From Vicinamibacterales bacterium (GTDB lineage: Bacteria > Acidobacteriota > Vicinamibacteria > Vicinamibacterales > JAKQTR01): a stretch of 64,000 bases of DNA. Positions 8,107 through 16,122 of this stretch are shown here, piece by piece. Numbering within the stretch: position 1 is the stretch's first letter; each line of letters starts with the position of its first letter. The DNA lies in assembly GCA_025456345.1 (NCBI GenBank), contig JALOKU010000009.1, forward strand, positions 62,001 to 126,000, in the 5' to 3' direction. The position numbers and the translations under genes were made by a program. Under the pieces are notes generated by a model. The model ran no database searches, had not been told where the DNA came from, and saw only the letters and a list, made by a program, of their open reading frames with translations.

Positions 8107-9456
8107 ATGAGACTTCCGTTCACCCGAAGGGCGGCCGCCGGCGAAACCTCGCCAGGCGTGCACCCGCAGCCGCTCTGGAGCTACCGCCCGCAGTCGGACC
8201 GCGAGGCTGGCGACGCCGTCGTCTCGAACCTGCTGCTGCACTGGTTTCCCTCGAAGGTCTACAAGCCATCGTTGGCATGGAACTACTCGGCGTGGCTCGG
8301 CACCATCTCCGGCGCGCTGTTCTTCCTGCTGGTGCTGTCCGGCCTGCCCCTGATGTTCCTGTACGTCCCGTCGGTGGAGCGCGCCTACCAGTCGGTGAAG
8401 GACATCGAGTACGTCGTGACCTTCGGCTGGTGGATTCGCGCCGTGCACCGAATCGGGGCGCACCTGATGGTGGTCGCGGTTGTGCTGCACCTGGCGCGGG
8501 TGTTCTTCACCGGCGCGTACAAGAACGGCGTCGGCCAAGGGCAGCAGCGCGAATGGAACTGGGTCATCGGCGTCGTCATGCTGCTGCTGACGTTGTTTCT
8601 GTCTTTCACCGGCTACCTGCTCCCGTGGGATCAGCTCGCGTTCTGGGCCGTGACGGTCGGGACCAACATTGCATCGGCGGTTCCCGGGATCGGGCCCCGG
8701 ATCCGGGAACTCCTGATCGGCGGGCGCGCGATCGAGCAGGCCACCCTGATTCGCTTCTACGTCCTGCACATCATCGTCCTCCCCGGCGCCCTCGGCGGCC
8801 TCTTCGCGTATCACATGTGGCGCATCCGGAAGGATGGCGGGCTGGCGAGGGCCGATGCCGCGGCTCTGGCGCCCGACGCGAAGGACACCGGACCGGTCCC
8901 GACGAAGACCTACACCCTGCTCGGCGTCGCCCGCGGCACGTCTCCGGCGGTCACGGCGCGTTCCCCCGAAGCTCCGGACCAGACCGTCAATGCGGTCCCC
9001 GACCTCACGCGGCGAGCCCTGATCGTGATTCTCGGCACGTTCGCGCTCGTGAGCATCCTCGCCAGCGCCATTCCATCCCCGCTGGAAGAACCGGCGAACG
9101 CGCTGATCACGCCGAACCCGGCCAAGGCCCCGTGGTACTTCCTCTGGCTGCAGGAAATCGTCACCGACACCACGATTCGGCTCGGGTCACTCACGATCAA
9201 CGGCGCCTTTCTCGGCGGCGTGATTCTGCCAGGCCTGCTGGTCGGCCTCCTGACGGTCTGGCCCTGGCTGGACAAGTCGGCCGTCTCCACGGCAGGGCTC
9301 TGGTTCCCGCGAAGCCGCCGGCGTCAGAACCTGCTGTTCATCCTGGCGATGCTGTTCATCCTGGCCTTCACGTTCGTCGGCATGTTCATGCGCGGGCCGT
9401 ACTGGAACCTCTACTGGCCGTGGGAGACGTGGCCGGGCATTCCCGGGAGGATCTGA
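8107..9456 (+). CDS. cytochrome b, fused b6 / subunit IV type
   Basis: 449-residue membrane subunit of the quinol-oxidising complex. The N-terminal half carries the four-helix haem bundle with histidines in HRIGAHLM and VLHLARV (second helix) and VLHIIV and AYHMWR (fourth helix). The C-terminal part contains the quinol-site motif as PWYFLWLQE, where many families have PEWY, followed by three more helices. A GAGG-type Shine-Dalgarno sequence precedes the ATG at 8107. The gene is 10 bp after the Rieske gene and 1 bp before the cytochrome c gene. The altered quinol-site motif is compatible with a menaquinone-type enzyme, but that is an inference. Confidence 0.92.
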   Translation: MRLPFTRRAAAGETSPGVHPQPLWSYRPQSDREAGDAVVSNLLLHWFPSKVYKPSLAWNYSAWLGTISGALFFLLVLSGLPLMFLYVPSVERAYQSVKDIEYVVTFGWWIRAVHRIGAHLMVVAVVLHLARVFFTGAYKNGVGQGQQREWNWVIGVVMLLLTLFLSFTGYLLPWDQLAFWAVTVGTNIASAVPGIGPRIRELLIGGRAIEQATLIRFYVLHIIVLPGALGGLFAYHMWRIRKDGGLARADAAALAPDAKDTGPVPTKTYTLLGVARGTSPAVTARSPEAPDQTVNAVPDLTRRALIVILGTFALVSILASAIPSPLEEPANALITPNPAKAPWYFLWLQEIVTDTTIRLGSLTINGAFLGGVILPGLLVGLLTVWPWLDKSAVSTAGLWFPRSRRRQNLLFILAMLFILAFTFVGMFMRGPYWNLYWPWETWPGIPGRI

Positions 9457-9457
9457 C

Positions 9458-10702
9458 ATGGAGAAACGAACCAACTCCCCGTTTCCCAGGATCGATCGCC
9501 CGGTGCTGGCCGCCATCGGGATTGTGCTCGTGGGGGCGACCGTCTTCTTCGCCTGGAGCGACCGCCAGCACGACTACAAGTACTACCAGTACGCCTTCCG
9601 CGGCATGGTGGCGGAGAAGCTGGGCGCGGAGCGCGCCGCGACCGTACCGTCCGGGCTGCAGCAGGTCTGGGTGCCCGGCTTGCGCCGCGCCGATCGGTGC
9701 GTGACCTGCCACCAGGCCGTCTCCTGGAAGGGGTTCGAGACCGCCGAGGAGCCCCACCGGACGCATCCGGGCGACCTCCTGAAGTCCCATCCGCCGGAGC
9801 GGTTCGGGTGCAGCGCGTGTCACGGCGGGCAGGGGTGGGCCATCGACACCGCCGCTGCGCACGGCGAGGTGGCGCACTGGGAGGAGCCGCTGCTCGGCAA
9901 GCCGCTCGGCGAGGCGTATTCGCTGACCGACAACAAGGCCGCGCTGATGCAGATGAACTGCAATATCTGCCATCGCTACGAGCGGGCGACCAAGGGCGCG
10001 GAGATGATCAACCTGGCCAAGGACCTCGTCCAGGAGAAGGGCTGCCGGGCCTGCCACGTGATCAACGGCCGCGGCGGCACGATCGGCCCCGATCTGACGT
10101 GGGTCGGCGACAAGGCCCCGGAACAGTACGACTACAGCCGCCTGTCGGGCCAGACGACGGCGTTCGCCTGGCACGTGGCGCATTTCAAGGACCCGCGGGC
10201 GCTCGTGCAGGATACGGTGATGCCGAACTTCCACCTGTCCACCAAACAGGCGCAGGCGCTCGCGATGCTCATGCTCTCCTGGCGCAAGGCGCCCTTCGAC
10301 GCGGCGTTCCTCCCGGGCGTGCCGCGCACGGACCCGCAGACCGCCGATGAGCGGAAGGCCGAAGAGGACATGAAGACCGGGCCGGGCGCCTGGTTCGTGC
10401 AAACGGGCTGCTTCGTGTGCCACTCGATCGCCGCCCTGAAGGTGCGCAGTCCCGCCCAGATCGGCCCCGACCTGTCCACGGCCGTCGAGGACACGCAGAA
10501 GCGGTTCGGCGTGACCGTCGACCAGTTCCTGAAGAACCCGACCGGCACGATGTCGGTGGTGCTGTCGCGCCAGATCGTGCTGACGCCGGAACAGAAGGAG
10601 ACCGCGATTCAGAAGTTGCGCGAGGCGTTCGCCGAGTATCAACGCCTCGTCGCCGAGGGCAAGAACCCGCTGGCGCCCCCGGTGGAGGCCGCCCCGAAGT
10701 AG
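9458..10702 (+). CDS. pentahaem membrane-anchored cytochrome c
   Basis: 414 residues; the N-terminal hydrophobic helix (VLAAIGIVLVGATVFFAW) is an uncleaved anchor, leaving the rest in the periplasm. Five CXXCH sites are present: CVTCH, CSACH, CNICH, CRACH and CFVCH, the last two in folds like monohaem cytochrome c domains (IGPDLTWVG and IGPDLS with downstream Met residues). It is the last gene of the bc-like module and lies 100 bp upstream of nosZ, so it is the obvious electron donor to NosZ, directly or through a soluble carrier. The RBS GGAGG precedes the ATG. Confidence 0.88.
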   Translation: MEKRTNSPFPRIDRPVLAAIGIVLVGATVFFAWSDRQHDYKYYQYAFRGMVAEKLGAERAATVPSGLQQVWVPGLRRADRCVTCHQAVSWKGFETAEEPHRTHPGDLLKSHPPERFGCSACHGGQGWAIDTAAAHGEVAHWEEPLLGKPLGEAYSLTDNKAALMQMNCNICHRYERATKGAEMINLAKDLVQEKGCRACHVINGRGGTIGPDLTWVGDKAPEQYDYSRLSGQTTAFAWHVAHFKDPRALVQDTVMPNFHLSTKQAQALAMLMLSWRKAPFDAAFLPGVPRTDPQTADERKAEEDMKTGPGAWFVQTGCFVCHSIAALKVRSPAQIGPDLSTAVEDTQKRFGVTVDQFLKNPTGTMSVVLSRQIVLTPEQKETAIQKLREAFAEYQRLVAEGKNPLAPPVEAAPK

Positions 10703-10802
10703 ACGGGCGATGCACGGAGGCGCAGGCTTTCCCCGGCCCGCCTGTTCCCCTGCCTCCTTGAACGAGTGAGCCGGCCGTGACTGCTACGTGGAGGACATGC
10801 AC

Positions 10803-12662
10803 ATGAGTTGGATTCGCTCCCGATCCGCTGCCTGGGCGACGATTGGCGCCCTGGCGCTGGCGCTGTTCGTCAGCCGTTGCGCGCCGAGCGCGCCCAAGAA
10901 GGACGCCAAGAAGGCCGGCGGCGGCACCTCGGACATCGCCGTCGCCGCCCAGAAGACCTACGTCGCCCCGGGCGACCTGGACGAGTACTACCTGTTCTCG
11001 TCTGGCGGGCACTCCGGCCAAATCTACGTCTTCGGCGTGCCGTCGATGCGCCACATCTCGACGATTCCCGTCTTCACCCCCTACCCCGCCACCGGCTACG
11101 GCTTCGACGACGATTCGAAGAAGATGCTCGGGAACCTGACCTGGGGAGACGTGCACCACCCGGCCCTCTCTGAGACCAACGGCGACTACGACGGCCGTTG
11201 GCTCTTCGTGAACGAGATGAACGGGCGGGTGGCGCGGATCGACCTGCGCGACTTCAAGACGAAGCAGATCCTCGGGCCGATCCCCAACGTCTCCGGCAAC
11301 CACGCGTCCGCGTTCGTCACGCCGAACAGCGAGTACTCCGTGATGGCCTCGCGTTTCTCGATTCCCATCCCGAAAGGCACGGCCCTCGAGATCGCGAAGT
11401 ACGCCACCGACTTCAAGGGCGTCATCACCGGGATCAAGATCGATCCCAAGAGCGGCGAGATGTCCTTCGGCTGGCAGGTGGTGATGCCGCCGTTCAACTA
11501 CGACCTGGGCGACGCCGGGAAGAAGGCGTCCGACGGGTGGGTCTTCTTCACCTCGTACAACGCGGAGCGCGCCACCGGCAAGCTGGAGGTCACCTCGACC
11601 CAGCGCGATCGCGACTACATCGCGATGGTCGACTGGAAGATGGCGGAGAAGCTGGCCGCCGAGGGCAAGGGCACGCTCATCGGGGGCGTCAAGGTCCTGG
11701 ACCCGAAGGAACTGCCGGGCCTGGTGTACCTCCTCCCCTGCGGCAAATCGCCCCATGGCGTCGACGTGGCGCCCGACGGCAACTGGATCGTCGGCTCGGG
11801 CAAGCTCCAGGGCGTGACGACGGTATTCAACTTCGAGAAGATCCAGACGGCCATCCGGAACAAGGACTTCACCGGCGAGGAAGACGGCATCCCGGTCCTG
11901 AAGTACGAGTCCATCAAGGACGCCGAGGTCCCGGTCGGCCTCGGGCCGCTGCACACCCAGTTCGGCACGGACGGCTACGCCTATACGTCGCTCTTCGTGG
12001 ACAGCGCGGTCGCGAAGTGGAAACTCGGCACCTGGGAGGTCGTGGACAAGGTCCCGATGTCGTACTCGATCGGCCACCTCACGGCGGCCGAAGGTGACAC
12101 GGTCAGTCCCGACGGCAACTACCTGGTCGGCCTGAACAAGCTGTCGCACGGGCGGCACCTGTCGGTCGGCCCGTCGCAGCCCGAGTCGTCGCAGCTGGTC
12201 GACATCACCGAGGAGAAGATGAAGCTGCTGTACGACGCGTTCACCGAGCCCGAGCCGCACTACGCGCAGATGGTGAAGGCCGACAAGATCCACCCGATCG
12301 AGGTGTATCCGAAGGAGGAGAACAAGCATCCGCACGCCATCTGGGACGTCAAGGACGCCAGCGTGACGCGCAACGGCAACAAGGTCCTCGTCAAGATGAT
12401 CGCGGTCCGTTCCACCCTCACGCCGACGGACTTCGAGCTGAAGGAGGGCGACGAGGTGACGATCGCCATCACCAACATCGAGCAGACAACCGATGAGCTG
12501 CACGGGCTCGGCATCCTCGACTACAACATCAACCTGGTCGTGGATCCCGGAGAAACGAAGACCGTGACGTTCAAGGCGAAACGGGGCACGTTCCCGTTCT
12601 ACTGCACGAACTTCTGCTCCGCACTCCACCAGGAGATGCAGGGCTACATGATCGTCCGCTAG
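10803..12662 (+). CDS. nosZ: nitrous oxide reductase NosZ, clade II (Sec-exported)
   Basis: Periplasmic copper enzyme reducing N2O to N2. All ligand sets are visible. For the CuZ centre these are H118, H119, H167, H318, H384, H425 and H486. For CuA these are H567, C601, C605, H609 and M612 in the motif FYCTNFCSALHQEM. The N-terminus is a Sec-type signal (MSWIRSRSAAW plus hydrophobic core) with no twin-arginine motif, which together with gene order marks clade II. I chose ATG 10803 because GGAGG at 10790-10794 is 8 bp away; frames starting at GTG 10788 or ATG 10797 place the RBS inside or too close. 619 residues, near the family norm, with no cytochrome c domain. An imperfect stem (10716-10726 with 10749-10757) lies in the leader. 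Confidence 0.97.
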   Translation: MSWIRSRSAAWATIGALALALFVSRCAPSAPKKDAKKAGGGTSDIAVAAQKTYVAPGDLDEYYLFSSGGHSGQIYVFGVPSMRHISTIPVFTPYPATGYGFDDDSKKMLGNLTWGDVHHPALSETNGDYDGRWLFVNEMNGRVARIDLRDFKTKQILGPIPNVSGNHASAFVTPNSEYSVMASRFSIPIPKGTALEIAKYATDFKGVITGIKIDPKSGEMSFGWQVVMPPFNYDLGDAGKKASDGWVFFTSYNAERATGKLEVTSTQRDRDYIAMVDWKMAEKLAAEGKGTLIGGVKVLDPKELPGLVYLLPCGKSPHGVDVAPDGNWIVGSGKLQGVTTVFNFEKIQTAIRNKDFTGEEDGIPVLKYESIKDAEVPVGLGPLHTQFGTDGYAYTSLFVDSAVAKWKLGTWEVVDKVPMSYSIGHLTAAEGDTVSPDGNYLVGLNKLSHGRHLSVGPSQPESSQLVDITEEKMKLLYDAFTEPEPHYAQMVKADKIHPIEVYPKEENKHPHAIWDVKDASVTRNGNKVLVKMIAVRSTLTPTDFELKEGDEVTIAITNIEQTTDELHGLGILDYNINLVVDPGETKTVTFKAKRGTFPFYCTNFCSALHQEMQGYMIVR

Positions 12663-12672
12663 GCACGAATGT

Positions 12673-12700
12673 GCGGGCGCCCCGCGATCGGGGCGCCCGC
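12673..12700 (+). other. perfect 11-bp stem-loop between nosZ and the next gene
   Basis: Stem GCGGGCGCCCC / GGGGCGCCCGC with a 6-nt loop, starting 10 bp after the nosZ stop. No U-run follows, so full Rho-independent termination is unlikely. Such a strong GC stem could protect the nosZ 3' end or attenuate read-through, so that NosZ is made in excess over the maturation proteins. The structure is read directly; the role is inferred. Confidence 0.6.
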
Positions 12701-12768
12701 CCTGCCCGCCCCGAGGTCGACGGGCCGACGCAGCGGTCGGAGGCCCCCTTCGATCGGGAGAACGCACG

Positions 12769-13407
12769 ATGCAAGGCTTCTTCGCGCGACTGAACCAGTC
12801 TCTCGCCCGCCCCCTCGGTGTTGCGCCGCGGCTGCTCGTCGTGGCGTCGGCACTCCTCCTGGTCGCCGTGTATCTCTTTCCGCTGTGGAACCTGACGATG
12901 TTCGCTCCGCAGTACCCTGAAGGCCTCCGCCTGGACATCTACAGCTACAAGCTGGTCGGCGGGAACGGGGGGCAGGACATTCCCGAGATCAACATCCTCA
13001 ACCACTACATCGGCATGCGGGATCTCGTGACCGACGACTTCACCGAATTCAAGTGGCTGCCGTTTGTCGTCGGCGCCCTCGGCTTGCTCTACCTCCGGGC
13101 GGCGGTGATGGGCACCGTGGGCGGGCTCGTCGACGTCCTGGTGCTCAACATCTACTTCTCGGCGTTCGCGCTCTGGTCCTTCGGCTACAAGATGTACGTC
13201 TACGGGCACAACCTGCTGCCCACGGCGGCGGTGAAGGTGGAGCCGTTCATGCCTCCGATGTTCGGGGGAACGCAGCTGGCGAACTTCGAGGTCTACTCGT
13301 ATCCGCAGGCGGGCTCGTACGCGATGGGCCTGTCGTCCCTGCTGCTCGTTGCGGCGTTGGTCGTGGCCTGGCGCCAGTCCCGCGCCGCCAGCCGGCAAGG
13401 CACGTGA
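12769..13407 (+). CDS. NosB-like polytopic membrane protein of the nos operon
   Basis: 212 residues with hydrophobic helices near residues 22-42, 103-125, 127-150 and 190-207, and an extracytoplasmic loop containing LFPLWNLTMFAPQYPEG and DIPEINILNHYIGMR. It has no haem or cluster motif. Position directly between nosZ and nosD is that of nosB in clade II operons such as that of Wolinella, where NosB is a membrane protein of unclear role. Homology to NosB itself cannot be confirmed by eye, so I give no symbol. RBS GGGAG precedes the ATG; the stop overlaps nosD by one base. Confidence 0.65.
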   Translation: MQGFFARLNQSLARPLGVAPRLLVVASALLLVAVYLFPLWNLTMFAPQYPEGLRLDIYSYKLVGGNGGQDIPEINILNHYIGMRDLVTDDFTEFKWLPFVVGALGLLYLRAAVMGTVGGLVDVLVLNIYFSAFALWSFGYKMYVYGHNLLPTAAVKVEPFMPPMFGGTQLANFEVYSYPQAGSYAMGLSSLLLVAALVVAWRQSRAASRQGT

Positions 13408-14783
13408 TGCGGGTGGCGGCCTTCCTCGCCGGGATGCTGGTTGCCGCGAGCGCCGCGGCGCAGGACCATGCCGTGACCCCGGGGAATCTCGAAGGGCGGC
13501 CGGGCGCTGAAAGCGCCTCGCCGCTCCAGGCGCGTCTCGACGCGGCGCCGCGAGGGGCCCGCGTGCTGGTCGACGCGGGCACGTATCGCGGCGATCTCGT
13601 CATCGAGAGACCGGTCCATCTCGTGGGGGTCGGGAGACCAGTGCTGGAGGGATCGGGCTCGGGCAGCGTGGTGAGGATTCGAGCAGCAGATGTGACCATC
13701 GAGGGCTTCGACGTCGACGGACTGGGTCACGGCGACCTTGGCCGCGACACGTCGGGCATCCACGTCGCCGCGCCCCGAGCGACCGTCAAGGACTGCCGAG
13801 TGAAGCGCGCCCTGTTCGGCGTGTATCTCCGCGAGGCCCCGGGCTCGACAGTCCAGGGCACGGTCATCGAAGGCGTGCCCGGCCTCGAGCCCGGCGAGAA
13901 GGGTTCTGGCATCCACGTCTGGAACACGGACGGATTCACCCTGACCGACAACCGGATCTACGAAGCACGGGACGGCCTCTACATCCAGTCCTCGCCCCAC
14001 GGGTTCGTCGCCCGCAACGTGGCGAGCCACGTCCGGTACGGCCTGCACTACATGTTCTCCGACGACAACGTCTTCGAAGACAACCGGTTCGAGTACGCCG
14101 CGGCAGGTTCGGCCATCATGTACTCGAACCGCATCCGGTTCCGCCGCAACCAGTTCCTGCACAACCGGGGCTTCGCGTCCGTCGGGCTGCTCTTCAAGGC
14201 CTGCGACGACGTGGTGGCGGAGGACAACCTGATCGCGGACAACGCCCGAGGCATCTTCCTCGAAGGTTCGAACCGCGATGTCTTCCGCCGGAACATCATC
14301 GCCGAGTCCGACGTGGCCATCGTGCTCTACGACTCCTGCGCGCGCATCCGATTCGAAGGCAATTCCTTCGTGGCGAACCTCTCGCCGCTCATGCTGGTGG
14401 GACGCAGGACCGATACCGTCGTCGCCGGGAACTACTGGTCGGAGAACCGCGAACTCGATCTCGACGGCGACGGCTTCGCGGACCGCCCGTACCGGCTGTC
14501 CAGCGTGTTCGACCACATGCGGGGCAACCTCACGGCAGCTGATCTCTTCGCGCAGGGATTGGCGGCCACGGCGCTTGGCGCTGCCGAAACGGCGTTTCCC
14601 GTCCTGACCGCCATCACGGTCGAGGACAGCCGTCCGCTGGCGAGGCCTCCCGCGCTCCCCCTCGTACCGCGTCCTGAGCGCCAGACACGCTCCGCGAGAC
14701 TTGCCGGCCTTGCCCTCTCGCTGGGCCTCGTCGCGGTGGGAGGTGCGGCGGCGGCCGCCGCCCGCGGGAGCCGCCGTCGATGA
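13407..14783 (+). CDS. nosD: NosD, periplasmic copper-centre maturation protein
   Basis: 458-residue right-handed beta-helix (CASH-type) protein needed, with the NosFY transporter, to build the CuZ cluster of NosZ. A signal peptide (MRVAAFLAGMLVAASAAAQ) is followed by a pectate-lyase-like repeat region with runs such as GSGIHVWNTDGFTLTDN, GLHYMFSDDNVFEDN and IFLEGSNRDVFRRN, the usual NosD landmarks. The last 35 residues contain a hydrophobic segment followed by Arg residues (AGLALSLGLVAVGG...GSRRR), a probable membrane anchor that soluble NosD proteins often lack. It overlaps nosF by 4 bp. Confidence 0.93.
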   Translation: MRVAAFLAGMLVAASAAAQDHAVTPGNLEGRPGAESASPLQARLDAAPRGARVLVDAGTYRGDLVIERPVHLVGVGRPVLEGSGSGSVVRIRAADVTIEGFDVDGLGHGDLGRDTSGIHVAAPRATVKDCRVKRALFGVYLREAPGSTVQGTVIEGVPGLEPGEKGSGIHVWNTDGFTLTDNRIYEARDGLYIQSSPHGFVARNVASHVRYGLHYMFSDDNVFEDNRFEYAAAGSAIMYSNRIRFRRNQFLHNRGFASVGLLFKACDDVVAEDNLIADNARGIFLEGSNRDVFRRNIIAESDVAIVLYDSCARIRFEGNSFVANLSPLMLVGRRTDTVVAGNYWSENRELDLDGDGFADRPYRLSSVFDHMRGNLTAADLFAQGLAATALGAAETAFPVLTAITVEDSRPLARPPALPLVPRPERQTRSARLAGLALSLGLVAVGGAAAAAARGSRRR

Positions 14784-15679
14784 TCGCTTTCCGCGGTTTC
14801 CGCAAGCAGTTCGGGACGCACGTCGCCGTGGCGGATCTCACGCTGGAGATCGGGCGGGGAGAGACGCTCGCCCTGCTCGGACCGAATGGTTCAGGGAAGA
14901 CCACCTCGCTCAAGGCGGCCGCAGGCCTCATCACGCCGACCGCCGGGGAGGTGCTACTCGGTGAACCGGGCCGGAGCGCGCACGCGCCATCGGCGCGCCA
15001 GGCTGTGTCATACCTGCCCCAGCGGGTGACCTTTCCCGACACCCTGACGGGCCGTGACGTCATCGAGTTCTACCGGCGCCTCCGCGGCTCGCCCGCGTCA
15101 CGCACCGACGAGGTGCTGCGGGTTGCCTCGCTCAATGGCGCCGCCGGTCGGGCCGTGGGCACCTATTCGGGCGGTATGACGCAGCGCCTGGGCCTGGCCG
15201 TCGCCGTGCTGCCGAACGCCCCCGTCTTCCTCCTGGACGAGCCGACCGCCGCCCTCGATCCCGACGGGCTGGCGGCCTTCTACTCGACCGTTGAGCGGCA
15301 CGCCGCCGAAGGGCGAACGGTGCTCTTCACCTCTCATCAACTGGGCGATGTCGAGCGTCTCGCGGATCGCTTTGCCGTCCTGGTGGCCGGGCGGCTGGTC
15401 GCCCTGCTGACGCAACGCGAACTGCACGATAGCCTCGCGCAGCGTGGCCTCATGCGCGTCCGGGCGGCCGGCCACCTCGAGGACGCCGTGGGGCGGCTCC
15501 GCTCGATTGCGCCTGATAGCCACCTGGAGGCCGACGAAATCGTGGTCCCCGGCCCTCCGTCGCTGCGCCCCGCGGCCCTCGAGGCGCTGCGCGACGCCGG
15601 CGTCGAGATCCGCGGCCTGACCGCCGAGGAGGGCCGTCTGGACAGGTTCTATCGCGAGCTGGTCGGAGACTCCGCATGA
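14780..15679 (+). CDS. nosF: NosF, ABC transporter ATPase of the nos system
   Basis: 299-residue cytoplasmic ATPase. Walker A is GPNGSGKTT near residue 35, the Q-loop is at YLPQRV, the signature is YSGGMTQRL, Walker B is VFLLDEPTAALD and the switch His is in FTSHQ. It works with membrane subunit NosY and with NosD to support CuZ assembly in the periplasm, probably by exporting a sulfur species. Start and stop both overlap neighbours (ATGA), so nosD-nosF-nosL are translationally coupled. Confidence 0.95.
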   Translation: MIAFRGFRKQFGTHVAVADLTLEIGRGETLALLGPNGSGKTTSLKAAAGLITPTAGEVLLGEPGRSAHAPSARQAVSYLPQRVTFPDTLTGRDVIEFYRRLRGSPASRTDEVLRVASLNGAAGRAVGTYSGGMTQRLGLAVAVLPNAPVFLLDEPTAALDPDGLAAFYSTVERHAAEGRTVLFTSHQLGDVERLADRFAVLVAGRLVALLTQRELHDSLAQRGLMRVRAAGHLEDAVGRLRSIAPDSHLEADEIVVPGPPSLRPAALEALRDAGVEIRGLTAEEGRLDRFYRELVGDSA

Positions 15680-16122
15680 AGGCCTTCGTGGCGGCCGCGC
15701 TCGCGCTGCTGGCGTCGGCCTGCGGCAGCGGCGTTCCAGGGCCTGTGCCTCTCGACACGCGCACCGACGCCTGCGCCGAGTGTCGCATGGCCGTCTCGAG
15801 CGGCCGCTTCGCCTCCCAGATCGTCGCACCAGGCGAGGAGCCGCGTTTCTTCGACGACCTCGGATGCCTGGCGGCCTACCTCGGCACCCGCTCCACGGTC
15901 CCGCCGAGAGCGGTCGCCTACGTCGCCGATCACCGCTCGGGCGAATGGGTGACTCTCGCCTCGGCGGTCTTCACGCGGGTGCCGGGCCTCGAGACGCCGA
16001 TGGGCTCTCACGTGGTCGCGCACGCGTCGGCGGCCTCACGCGATGGCGATCCCGATGTGCAGGGCGGCTCGGCCGTGGACGTACGCGCATTCTTCAAACG
16101 CGCCCTGCCGGACGGTTCCTGA
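15676..16122 (+). CDS. nosL: NosL, copper-binding lipoprotein
   Basis: 148-residue outer-surface lipoprotein that delivers Cu(I) to apo-NosZ. The lipobox cysteine is C16 (LLASAC). The metal-site motif is C33-A-E-C36-R-M38, and the later MGSHV motif supplies the Met/His pair described for NosL copper binding. FFDDLGCLAAYL is another family landmark. It sits between nosF and nosY, whereas many operons place it last. ATGA overlap with nosF; its stop overlaps the nosY start by one base. Confidence 0.93.
   Translation: MKAFVAAALALLASACGSGVPGPVPLDTRTDACAECRMAVSSGRFASQIVAPGEEPRFFDDLGCLAAYLGTRSTVPPRAVAYVADHRSGEWVTLASAVFTRVPGLETPMGSHVVAHASAASRDGDPDVQGGSAVDVRAFFKRALPDGS

Noticed and set aside
10269..12938. 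889-codon open frame on the minus strand across nosZ
   Set aside because: Antisense to a clear nosZ with all copper ligands; no domain or RBS.
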